15,734 bases of DNA from Leyella stercorea (GCF_021531655.1 NZ_JADYUF010000061.1:1-15734), one strand, 5' to 3'; positions 5,907 to 13,959 are shown, counted from the stretch's first letter. Translations and numbers: made by a program. Notes: generated from the letters alone by a model not told the origin.

Positions 5907-8114
5907 CTATTCGTCTTCTTCGTCTATATTATCTTCGTCCTCATCGTCTACTATCTGCACGGGTTGGAGGGACGCCCAGGCATCGAACGCCTTTTCTTTC
6001 TCTTGGTCGTTTACGGTCAAGATGCCGTCATTGATATATTCAGCGATGAGGGGTATTATTTCAAATTCCACCTTGCATTGTAGTTCTTCTTTAGAGGATA
6101 CCATAAAGTAGCTGTGACCCACCATCAGGTCGTCAATGCACAAGTCGCCACACAGATGTTTTGGATTTGTGATGAAGGCTTTGATATTGTTAAACAAGTC
6201 GATGGCTATTGCTTTCAAGTCATCGTTGCCCAATTTCTCATAATGTTTGACTATCACATTCGGGTCAGACTTTAACGTCACAAATGCAAAGCGGCGACGG
6301 ATGGCATAGTCAAGTGTCCCCGTACTTCGGTCTGTTGTGTTCATTGTGCCTATGATGTACAGGTTGCTTGGCACGCCAAACAATGTTTTGGAGTATGGTA
6401 ATGTCACTTTTATGGGGTGATTACCTTTGTCTCGTTTGTCCGCTTCAAGCAATGTAATCAGTTCTCCGAATATCTTGGAAACATTTCCTCTGTTTATCTC
6501 ATCAATGATGAGTACCACTGATTTGTCTGTCTTGGCATGATATTCATTCTTGACCGCTTCAATGAATGCCTGAGCATATTGCTGCCAATTGTTCTCACAT
6601 CCTTTTCCCAAGGTTTGAGCCTTGATTTTCTCGATGTTCAGTGGAGAAGGAGAGTAACTTTCCTCACGTTGACTTGTAGAGTTTGTACTTCTACTGCTGA
6701 CGGTCTTGTTCCCTTCGTTCCACCATACATACAACGACGATTTCCCGGTTACCGTAGGTATTTCCCGACGGTTCTCAAATCCCTTTATCTTTTGCAGGTA
6801 ATCATCAATGCACTCTATAATATCCTTGCTGTCATCGGTCACCACTGCGTTGCATGCTCGTTTGAAAATGCCGTCTTCGGGCTCGTAGGTTACGCCAAGA
6901 CTTTCGCCATTCTCATTCGACTGAACGCGAGGTTTCAAACCTTCGACGAAATCCTCATAGTCAAGAGACTGATGGAATGTCGTGAAGAATATGCGGTCGT
7001 CCTGCAACTCCTCATATTTCTTCATTACTTCATCGTGATTGTCAAGGTCTACTCCGTCTATACCAAGCACACTGAGCGCAATGGCTGCCGTATTATAGGT
7101 CTTGCCAGTGCCTGGCGCACCTTGAAGGATTATGTTGTGCTTGGATTTCAGCAACTTTGCAGTATTATTAATGAACATATATTTCTTATAGTATTGTTTT
7201 TCCAATTCTTTTATTTTGTCTTGTGCAAACTTAGCGTCAACTTCGAATATTGACTGTTGAGTATTGCCTGCTAAAAGAGCAGATTGGCATCCGGAATTAT
7301 ATACGGTTGAGTCGTTGTCATAACAATGCCATTGGTCTACAGATACTCGCTGCCCCCAATTTTCTTCTCCATCTCTTAAGTCTTCATAGAAAGCTGGAGC
7401 ATCTTCAAAACATACAATGCCATCATTATAATCATATTGTCTTAGGGACACTATGTTCTGCAGATTTGAGATTTGACGGGTTTGAAATGGACATCTTACC
7501 ACAATCCCATATGCATATATTATATTGTCAAAAGTAAGCAATAGCACATCACCGACTCTTATTTCCTTTACTAAATTCAGCAACTGGGTGACTATGTGAT
7601 TTCTTTGAATGTCGTATCGCTGTTGCATAAGCCACAGGTTGTTCTCCAATGAATAATCCCAGTGGTTGTCGTCTGAGAGACGGGCAATCCAATATCTACG
7701 AACTTTAACAGCGGAACAAGACAGGATATCGTCTACCGTTGTATCTTTGCTTATCCAATATTTCTTTGCCCCCACAACAATACCGTATTCAGACATGGCT
7801 TTTTGTAACAAGGCATCAAGTTTGACATCCTGTACTTTCTGATAGAAATTCTTTATCTTGTTGTCAGTCTTGGTGCCATGGCCAGGGTTGGCTTTATGCT
7901 TTTCCATCGTGTTGTCAACATATCCGACAAAACGGCTTGGAGCAAAGTATATTTGAGAATCTACAACTTCTATGACATAGTTTTTCTCTTGGGACATCCT
8001 TTGGATAGCCCAGTCTTTATGCTCGCTGTCCACCTTGCCATCGAGGTAAGAGTAAAGCGTTTTGATGTTTTGGACTATATCTTCGCGCGTTTCTATGAAA
8101 TCGTTCCTATCCAT
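5907..8114 (-). CDS. mcrB: McrB-type AAA+ GTPase subunit with a long N-terminal recognition region
   Basis: This encodes 735 residues. McrB forms a GTP-hydrolysing hexamer that binds modified DNA and drives the McrC nuclease. The AAA+ part (about 315-715) has Walker A GAPGTGKT (332-339), Walker B VVLIIDEINRGN (533-544), the McrB signature MNTTDRS (591-597), the arginine-finger region AIRRRF (604-609) and VGHSYF (665-670). A Ser/Thr-rich insertion (about 450-500) lies between the Walker motifs. The N-terminal 300 residues are not the E. coli McrB DNA-binding domain by eye. Residues 45-95 contain YFAPSRFVGYVDNT. Residues 140-262 have the pattern of a PUA/EVE-like modified-base reader (YWIARL, then IRVGDVLLL, IIYAYGIVV and RVSVDQW). 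The C-terminus is a very acidic tail (723-735). The modified base recognised is unknown. No consensus promoter was found ahead of it. Confidence 0.93.
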   Translation of the reverse strand: MDRNDFIETREDIVQNIKTLYSYLDGKVDSEHKDWAIQRMSQEKNYVIEVVDSQIYFAPSRFVGYVDNTMEKHKANPGHGTKTDNKIKNFYQKVQDVKLDALLQKAMSEYGIVVGAKKYWISKDTTVDDILSCSAVKVRRYWIARLSDDNHWDYSLENNLWLMQQRYDIQRNHIVTQLLNLVKEIRVGDVLLLTFDNIIYAYGIVVRCPFQTRQISNLQNIVSLRQYDYNDGIVCFEDAPAFYEDLRDGEENWGQRVSVDQWHCYDNDSTVYNSGCQSALLAGNTQQSIFEVDAKFAQDKIKELEKQYYKKYMFINNTAKLLKSKHNIILQGAPGTGKTYNTAAIALSVLGIDGVDLDNHDEVMKKYEELQDDRIFFTTFHQSLDYEDFVEGLKPRVQSNENGESLGVTYEPEDGIFKRACNAVVTDDSKDIIECIDDYLQKIKGFENRREIPTVTGKSSLYVWWNEGNKTVSSRSTNSTSQREESYSPSPLNIEKIKAQTLGKGCENNWQQYAQAFIEAVKNEYHAKTDKSVVLIIDEINRGNVSKIFGELITLLEADKRDKGNHPIKVTLPYSKTLFGVPSNLYIIGTMNTTDRSTGTLDYAIRRRFAFVTLKSDPNVIVKHYEKLGNDDLKAIAIDLFNNIKAFITNPKHLCGDLCIDDLMVGHSYFMVSSKEELQCKVEFEIIPLIAEYINDGILTVNDQEKEKAFDAWASLQPVQIVDDEDEDNIDEEDE

Positions 8115-8174
8115 AAGCGTTTATTGTTTTACAAATTTCGCAACACTATAATTAAATGTTTTTTATAAATAGAG

Positions 8175-8231
8175 GGTGCGTCATGGACTTATGACACACC
8201 ATCCCATACCATAATATAAAGACTATGGTAT
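8175..8231. promoter_or_regulatory. two tandem hairpins upstream of mcrB
   Basis: GGTGCGTCAT (8175-8184) pairs with ATGACACACC (8191-8200) at 9 of 10 positions. ATACCATA (8206-8213) pairs perfectly with TATGGTAT (8224-8231). They lie 60-120 bp upstream of the mcrB start, and neither is followed by a T-tract on the minus strand. They could be operators controlling the restriction operon or leader structures. Confidence 0.45.
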
Positions 8232-8235
8232 AGTA

Positions 8236-8465
8236 TTACTTGACTGGCTCGCCTGTGCTTAAACTCACAAAATACGAATTCACACTCTTACCACTCAACT
8301 TCGCCACATCCCGAATGGATCAGCTGATAATCTTCCTCTCCGATAGGCTTTCCCATATCTTCAAGTGCGAGTTCCATCTAAACTCTATTCAACCTTCTTT
8401 GGCAATTTACTTGAAGTCTTTTCTATTGACATTCAGTGATTGGCATAATTTCTCTTTCGGCACGA
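8236..8465 (-). pseudogene. degraded coding sequence between the DUF1016 gene and mcrB
   Basis: No gene is intact here, but minus-strand frames read like protein in short runs. VPKEKLCQSLNVNRKDFK begins at the top end. IEFRWNSHLKIWESLSERK then follows in one frame, and SIRDVAKLSGKSVNSYFVS LSTGEPVK in the same frame after one stop, ending at 8236-8238. In another frame MELALEDMGKPIGEEDYQLI overlaps. Stops and shifts break these up, so this is probably a decayed gene. I do not recognise the family. The first run matches the start of the fragment at 9547-9642, suggesting related sequences on both sides of the DUF1016 gene. Confidence 0.4.
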
Positions 8466-9533
8466 TCAACCATAATAATCTTGTAAGCCATGAGAACTGT
8501 GCTGTTCCATAAAGAAACGTTTTTGTTGTTCAATTTCATTGCGCAGTTCTTCCTCTGTTGGCATATAAGTCATATACTTGGCTGCAAACAGCTGATTGTT
8601 GTCGTGAAGAACTGAATAACGTGCTATCGTATTGTCGGTATCAGTGCAGAGCAACACTCCAATAGTAGGAGCGTCATCAGAACCTTTGATAAGGTCGTCA
8701 TACATTCGTACATACATATCAAGCTGACCAATATCTTGGTGTGTGAGTTTATGTGTCTTTAGTTCAAAGATGACAAAACGCTTCATGCGATAGTTATAGA
8801 ATACCAAATCGATATAAAAATCGTCTGTATCAGTAACTATGTGCTGTTGACGCTCAACAAAGGCAAAACCTCGTCCAAGTTCCATGATGAACTTTTCAAG
8901 GTTGTCAATCAATGCTTTTTCAAAATCGCTTTCGTTATAATCTGCATCACGATGAAATCCCATAAACTCTGCCATCATTGGATTTTTGATGTATTCCAAT
9001 GGGTCTGTTGAGTTTTCCATATCTATCGGCAATGCTGAATTCTCACGTTGCGCGGCTAATCTACGCTCATAGTACTGTGTGGATATGTTACGGTCAAGCG
9101 CACGAAAACTCCACATGTCTTTATCTGCCGTTTTCAAATACCAAAGCCTGGCATTGGGGTCTGAAACAGAAAGTATGCGGCGTATATGCGACCAACTAAG
9201 ATTGTGAACACACGTGTTCACAATCTGTATGTCAGGGAAAAGGAGATAGAAACGCTTGTAGTAGTCTAAATTGCGTTTATTATAGCTCGCACCATATCGA
9301 GGTGTGATTTTCAGAGCGAGGTTCTTGATGACTTCTGCTCCATATTCTGCACGCTCTTTACCCTGCTGTTCCTCTTTCACAATACGGCGACCGATATTCC
9401 AGTATGTGATTACAGCAGACTTTCCTGCCGCAACGTAGGCTTCCTTTCTGCCTGTTTCAATGATATTGCAAACATCATTTACAAGTGAAGCCATATCATT
9501 GTTCTGTGAGTTTTTCTGTACTTTATAGTCCAT
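8466..9533 (-). CDS. DUF1016/YhcG-family PD-(D/E)XK nuclease
   Basis: This encodes 355 residues from the ATG at 9531-9533, chosen because AGAGGA lies upstream of it; a start 20 codons further up would read through an unrelated basic stretch overlapping the preceding gene fragment. Residues 17-160 form the helical DUF1016 N-terminal domain (VITYWNIGRRIVKEEQQGK at 41-59; LSWSHIRRIL at 112-121). Residues 180-330 are the nuclease-like domain: FYIDLVFYN with D242, then FELKT with E257 and K259, the PD-(D/E)XK triad. YMPTEEELRNEIEQQK near the end is typical of the family. Such proteins usually sit inside restriction-modification loci; their target is not established. Here only fragments of neighbouring genes remain, so it appears orphaned. 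Its stop codon lies in a short repeat shared with sequence upstream, and the last residues (HSSHGLQDYYG) may not be original. Confidence 0.9.
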   Translation of the reverse strand: MDYKVQKNSQNNDMASLVNDVCNIIETGRKEAYVAAGKSAVITYWNIGRRIVKEEQQGKERAEYGAEVIKNLALKITPRYGASYNKRNLDYYKRFYLLFPDIQIVNTCVHNLSWSHIRRILSVSDPNARLWYLKTADKDMWSFRALDRNISTQYYERRLAAQRENSALPIDMENSTDPLEYIKNPMMAEFMGFHRDADYNESDFEKALIDNLEKFIMELGRGFAFVERQQHIVTDTDDFYIDLVFYNYRMKRFVIFELKTHKLTHQDIGQLDMYVRMYDDLIKGSDDAPTIGVLLCTDTDNTIARYSVLHDNNQLFAAKYMTYMPTEEELRNEIEQQKRFFMEQHSSHGLQDYYG

Positions 9534-9546
9534 ATTGTTTGTTCCT

Positions 9547-9642
9547 CTAATTGTTTTCTTTCTCCTCACTAAACGCCTTAATCTCGTCAGCAAGGACTTT
9601 CTGTAATTTCTCTTTCGGTACTATCAGCTGATAAATAGCATA
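9547..9642 (-). pseudogene. C-terminal remnant of an unidentified gene
   Basis: A 31-codon minus-strand reading frame ends 13 bp ahead of the DUF1016 start. It includes LIVPKEKLQKVLADEIKAF and finishes in an acidic/basic tail. It is bounded upstream by a stop and then a terminator hairpin, so the gene body is missing. The tight spacing suggests it was once the gene before DUF1016 in an operon; restriction-modification subunits (HsdM or HsdS) usually take that place, but identity is a guess. Confidence 0.45.
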
Positions 9643-9657
9643 TTATGCGACCACGGC

Positions 9658-9685
9658 AAAAGTGCGACGGTCCGTCGCACTTTTT
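9658..9685. terminator. perfect 12-bp bidirectional terminator hairpin
   Basis: AAAAGTGCGACG (9658-9669) and CGTCGCACTTTT (9673-9684) are exact complements around a 3-nt loop, with a T-tract on either strand. No gene on the plus strand leads into it. On the minus strand it lies between a promoter-like element and the DUF1016 gene, so it may act as an attenuator or as the 3' end of a small RNA. Confidence 0.8.
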
Positions 9686-9728
9686 CATCATGCCCAGCGT
9701 AACGCTTAAAAGATGGTCAATTTGAATG

Positions 9729-9736
9729 CAAAGATA
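9729..9736 (-). promoter_or_regulatory. minus-strand -7 element upstream of the terminator hairpin
   Basis: The minus strand reads TATCTTTG, preceded by TATAAT and followed by C, as in many Bacteroidetes promoters. No convincing TTG is at -33. A transcript would start near 9723 and meet the terminator at 9685 after about 40 nt. Leak-through would reach the DUF1016 gene. Confidence 0.4.
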
Positions 9737-9753
9737 ATTATAATACATCACAA

Positions 9754-9918
9754 TTACGCATAAACGCAGTGGGATTTACGTTTGTTTTGCAACTTGATGA
9801 AATTATCACGTTCCAATTGCGCACAGGTCGAAAGCGTGGCTATCATTATCGGGGCAAAGAGGGATGGATGTCCTTCTTCGTCATATAATGTAAGTTGTTC
9901 AATATACTTGTGCAAGTA
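9754..9918 (-). pseudogene. serine recombinase (resolvase/invertase) fragment
   Basis: An open minus-strand stretch of 54 codons includes HKYIEQLTLYDEEGHPSLFA and then IMIATLSTCAQLERDNFIK followed by LQNKRK, ending at a stop at 9754-9756. The run ATLSTCAQLERDNFIK fits the well-known AxxERxxIxxR segment at the end of the catalytic domain of serine recombinases. No start codon, catalytic serine region or C-terminal DNA-binding domain is present, so only a piece survives. It marks the groS-side edge of the island and suggests past mobility. The assignment is from motif memory only. Confidence 0.5.
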
Positions 9919-9975
9919 TTATTAATATACTTTGCAAGGTATTATTAATATACTTTGTGAGGTATTATATAATGC
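9901..9975. repeat. 23-bp tandem repeat, about three copies
   Basis: AATATACTT begins at 9901, 9924 and 9947, giving a 23-bp period, with a partial fourth copy from 9962. The two central units (9916-9938 and 9939-9961) differ only near their ends. Each contains the AT-rich palindrome TATTAATA. The first copy overlaps the recombinase fragment. The array is some 200 bp upstream of groS. Confidence 0.7.
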
Positions 9976-10028
9976 TTTTTCTGGTATGTCAAATATGTCA
10001 CATACTACTGCCATTTATGTCATTTGTG

Positions 10029-10054
10029 CCCCTTTTGCTTAAAAAAGGACTCCT
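10029..10054. repeat. copy of the AAAAGG/CCTTTT repeat unit upstream of groS
   Basis: CCCCTTTTGC (10029-10038) followed four bases later by AAAAGGACTCCT (10043-10054) matches one and a half units of the array at 13527-13614 beside the sialidase gene, where the gap is five bases. Just upstream, TATGTCA occurs at 9985, 9994 and 10016, the last two 22 bp apart. Confidence 0.6.
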
Positions 10055-10077
10055 ATTATATAAGTGTAAACAAGTTT

Positions 10078-10093
10078 TTGGCACGTTTTTGGC
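10078..10093 (+). promoter_or_regulatory. possible sigma-54-type promoter of groS-groL
   Basis: TTGGCACGTTTTTGGC has GG at 10080-10081 and GC at 10092-10093 with the required 10-nt gap, and matches TTGGCAC-N5-TTGC at all but one position. Transcription would start near 10105, about 70 nt before the groS ATG. No TAnnTTTG element is seen in the 200 bp upstream of groS, and no CIRCE operator was found. A chance match in a T-rich stretch remains possible, because GTTTTTGGC is itself duplicated here. Confidence 0.35.
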
Positions 10094-10174
10094 TATATGC
10101 TAACCGAACACAGGCGGCAAACGTCGCGAGGTTCGCAACATAAATGAATATAAACAATTAAAATCATAAGAATT

Positions 10175-10447
10175 ATGAACATTAAACCATTAGCAGACAG
10201 AGTGCTTGTACTTCCTGCACAGGCAGAAGAGAAAGTTGGCGGAATCATCATTCCTGATACAGCAAAAGAGAAACCGCAGCACGGTACTATCGTTGCCGCT
10301 GGCAATGGCACTAAGGATGAGGAAATGATTCTTAAAGAAGGTGACGAGATTCTTTACGGCAAATATTCAGGCACAGAGCTTGAGGTCGAGGGTACAAAAT
10401 ACCTCATCATGCGTCAGAGCGACGTTCTTGCCGTAGTTCAGAAGTAA
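10175..10447 (+). CDS. groS: co-chaperonin GroES
   Basis: This encodes 90 residues, the normal bacterial length. GroES caps the GroEL ring and closes the folding chamber in the cytoplasm. Seen here are the opening [12 protein letters not shown], the mobile loop at about 18-35 with GGIIIPDTA (22-30), whose Ile triplet contacts GroEL, and the roof/core segment with [14 protein letters not shown] (55-68). The ending SDVLAVVQK is canonical. The ATG is the only sensible start; AAGAATT before it is a poor ribosome site, as usual in this phylum. groL follows after 84 bp on the same strand, forming the standard groS-groL operon. The upstream region is unusually repeat-rich. Confidence 0.98.
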   Translation: MNIKPLADRVLVLPAQAEEKVGGIIIPDTAKEKPQHGTIVAAGNGTKDEEMILKEGDEILYGKYSGTELEVEGTKYLIMRQSDVLAVVQK

Positions 10448-10474
10448 TTCAAAACTCAAAATTCTTAATTCGAA

Positions 10475-10523
10475 ATTCGCGTAAGCGAATAATCCAACAT
10501 TCAACATTTAACATTCAACATTT
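10475..10523 (+). promoter_or_regulatory. hairpin and 14-bp tandem duplication between groS and groL
   Basis: ATTCGC-GTAA-GCGAAT (10475-10490) is a perfect 6-bp stem with a 4-nt loop and no T-tract. It is followed by AACATTCAACATTT twice in tandem (10496-10509, 10510-10523), ending 8 bp before the groL ATG. The hairpin could protect or process the groL message. The A/T-rich, unstructured repeat fits the low-structure leaders used instead of Shine-Dalgarno sites in this group. Confidence 0.5.
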
Positions 10524-10525
10524 GA

Positions 10526-12163
<1,638 letters not shown>

Positions 12164-12203
12164 TTCGCAATAACGACATTATATCTCAATAGAATAACCA
12201 AAC

Positions 12204-12245
12204 AAAAAAAGGTTGCAGACCATTATGGTTTGCAACCTTTTTTTT
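12204..12245. terminator. bidirectional terminator between groL and the sialidase gene
   Basis: A7-GGTTGCA-GACC (12204-12221) pairs with GGTT-TGCAACC-T8 (12227-12245) around a 5-nt loop, one pair being G-U. The A and T tracts allow it to end transcripts from both sides. The sialidase stop codon (12244-12246) overlaps its outer edge. Confidence 0.92.
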
Positions 12246-13446
12246 ATTTCTTAACTTTACCAGCAACGTATTCGCCGTTAGTGATTTTGTCGAGAGGCAG
12301 CGAGCAGAACACCATGTCGTAGCCACCTTTCTGATGGGTCTCCTCATAGAAGAAGGCGATGTTGCCGTCGTTCATCTGTTCCATAGTAGAGTAGGCTGAA
12401 TCGGTGTTGCTCAGACGGAAAGTCTTCCATCCTCTAGTCAGCAGTTCGGGCGAGGCATAGTCGGCTGTCGAAGCCAGCTCCTTATAGTATATGCCCACAT
12501 AGTTGCGCTTGGCATCCATCGGAACCGAGTAGAGCAGCACGTTGGTCTTCTTGCCGTCGGCCTTGCGTACAGCGTTCACGATGAGGATTTCGCCGTTGCA
12601 CATAGCCGACTTGTACATCGGGTCGAGATTGGCAGCAGTCTGCCATTGTCCTTCGGCACGCTTTGCGTTGCTATACTTGAATATGTTGAATATACGTCCG
12701 GCACCGCGCTGCGAGCGGCTGCACAGCAGTACGTCACCATTGGGCAACTCCTCAATCTTAGCCTCGTCGCCGAATTTGGCAGGACGAGCATCGGCGCCAC
12801 CCAGCGGAGTCCAGTTGTGTCCGAAGTCGTCAGAGTAGAGCACTACGTTGCCCACGTTGGTACACAGAGCCGAGTATATGCGGTTGTACTTGCCAGCCTT
12901 TATCTTGGCGCTCTGGCAGATGCGTCCCGACGAGAAGAACAGCTTATGTACGGCACCGTTCATGAGCTTGTATATCTGGTCGGTGATTTCCTCGCCCTTC
13001 CAGTTGAATCCGTCCTTGCTGTAGTAGCGTCCCACACGGTTGGGATTCTTCAGAGTCGACTGCCAGTACCACACATTGCCCGATGCACACATCATAAGCA
13101 TCTCGCCCGTCTTGCGGTCGGTCACCACAGCGGCATCGCCATGAGCCACATCAAACGGGATGTTGTCGCCGCCGCCCTTGACTACGGTCTGCTCCTTGCT
13201 CCAGGTGCGTCCGTTGTCGGTACTGCGTTTAGCCACTACGTCAATCACGCCTCCGCCTACATCGGTGCGGCATGGACGGAAGTCGGTGAATGCGAAGATG
13301 CTGCCGTCCTTGGCTTTAGTCAGTGCAGGAATGCGGTAGCAGGTAGACACTGTGTCGCTCTTGAACAGTACGGTCTGAGCAGAAGCGTCGGTTGCGGACA
13401 ATGCTGCCGCAACGATGGCAGACATCACACAAAGTTTTCTTTTCAT
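12244..13446 (-). CDS. periplasmic sialidase (exo-alpha-sialidase, GH33)
   Basis: This encodes 400 residues. Sialidases release terminal sialic acid from host glycans such as mucin. Residues 1-23 are a signal peptide (cleavage after ASA, before Gln24), placing the enzyme in the periplasm or on the surface. YRIP at 37-40 is the FRIP motif, with R38 of the arginine triad. Asp boxes are STDNGRTW (75-82), SKDGFNW (143-149) and SDDFGHNW (205-212). IDVVAKRS follows an Asp-Gly-rich loop near D62 that should carry the acid/base residue. EAKIEEL (228-234) and DSAYSTMEQ (349-357) fit the Glu and Tyr nucleophile pair. Propeller length is normal; no N-terminal carbohydrate-binding domain is present, unlike the longer NanH of Bacteroides. 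No sialic acid uptake or catabolism gene is adjacent, so it stands alone here. It is convergent with groL. Confidence 0.92.
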   Translation of the reverse strand: MKRKLCVMSAIVAAALSATDASAQTVLFKSDTVSTCYRIPALTKAKDGSIFAFTDFRPCRTDVGGGVIDVVAKRSTDNGRTWSKEQTVVKGGGDNIPFDVAHGDAAVVTDRKTGEMLMMCASGNVWYWQSTLKNPNRVGRYYSKDGFNWKGEEITDQIYKLMNGAVHKLFFSSGRICQSAKIKAGKYNRIYSALCTNVGNVVLYSDDFGHNWTPLGGADARPAKFGDEAKIEELPNGDVLLCSRSQRGAGRIFNIFKYSNAKRAEGQWQTAANLDPMYKSAMCNGEILIVNAVRKADGKKTNVLLYSVPMDAKRNYVGIYYKELASTADYASPELLTRGWKTFRLSNTDSAYSTMEQMNDGNIAFFYEETHQKGGYDMVFCSLPLDKITNGEYVAGKVKK

Positions 13447-13526
13447 AGTTCTGAGGTATTGTTTTTGATTTAGATTTATTTCGTTGTTCTCTTTGTATTT
13501 GCGTGATAACGCATTGTAGCTTTTTG

Positions 13527-13614
13527 AAAAGGACTCCTTTAGCCCTTCAAAAGGACCCCTTTTGCCCTTTAAAAGGACTCCTTTTGCACTCTAAAAGGAC
13601 CCCTTTTGCAATGC
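13527..13614. repeat. four tandem 22-bp repeats with AAAAGG-N3-CCTTTT cores
   Basis: Units start at 13527, 13549, 13571 and 13593 with an exact 22-bp period. The consensus is AAAAGGACYCCTTTTGC plus five variable bases. The Y base alternates T, C, T, C, so units 1/3 and 2/4 form two classes. Each core is a 6-bp inverted repeat around three bases. The array lies 80-170 bp upstream of the sialidase start (minus strand) and about 350 bp from recJ. The period, about two helical turns, fits a row of operators on one face of the DNA; no spacers of CRISPR type are present. Confidence 0.85.
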
Positions 13615-13673
13615 AAAACGAGTACATTTGCCAACCGATAGCATTATATACTGAAAACAGCAGCGTTTTGTAT

Positions 13674-13708
13674 CCTTTTTCATCAGGCTTTCTCTGCCTT
13701 TTCATCAG
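13674..13708. repeat. second 22-bp-spaced direct repeat near the sialidase promoter
   Basis: CCTTTTTCATCAG (13674-13686) and CCTTTTCATCAG (13697-13708) place CATCAG 22 bp apart. On the minus strand they read CTGATGAAAAGG and lie 30-70 bp downstream of the -7 element at 13740-13747, where a repressor might bind. Confidence 0.45.
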
Positions 13709-13739
13709 AATGTTTATGTCAATCGGTTTAATTTGTTGA

Positions 13740-13747
13740 CAAAAGTA
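13740..13747 (-). promoter_or_regulatory. possible sialidase promoter -7 element
   Basis: The minus strand reads TACTTTTG (TAnnTTTG). No TTG is at the -33 position, so the match is partial. It would give a leader of nearly 290 nt that contains both repeat sets. No better element was found closer to the start codon. Confidence 0.3.
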
Positions 13748-13870
13748 ATTAAAATATTTTACATAACGTATATAGTTAAGTAAATTTTATATTTAAATAT
13801 GATTTGTAATGAATAAAAGTCAAGCGTTATATATAAGTTAAAAACGATGTCGTGGTAGAGATTTACGTAA

Positions 13871-13878
13871 TAATTTTG
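13871..13878 (+). promoter_or_regulatory. recJ promoter -7 element
   Basis: TAATTTTG matches TAnnTTTG; the -33 region lacks a clear TTG. Predicted start near 13884, 75 nt ahead of the recJ ATG. A 28-codon frame from 13932 overlaps the recJ start and could couple translation, though nothing else supports it. Confidence 0.45.
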
Positions 13879-13959
13879 TAACTTTACACGCGTTTTTGCC
13901 TAAAAGAACGAAGCAATCTACACCCCTGCCAATGACAGAAAATAAAAATACTATATATA

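Noticed and set aside
6537..7253. Plus-strand frame of 238 codons opposite mcrB
   Set aside because: Antisense to the AAA+ domain with all expected McrB motifs; no independent support.
9960..10174. CIRCE operator (HrcA site) before groS
   Set aside because: No TTAGCACTC-N9-GAGTGCTAA or close variant was found.
12646..13473. Long plus-strand frame of 275 codons opposite the sialidase gene
   Set aside because: It is the antisense shadow of a clear GH33 gene with three Asp boxes.
13527..13614. CRISPR array
   Set aside because: The 22-bp units are contiguous with no unique spacers and no cas genes are present.
13503..13739. Plus-strand frame of 78 codons through the 22-bp repeats
   Set aside because: Its content comes from the repeat array and AT-rich DNA; no ribosome site, no protein-like composition.
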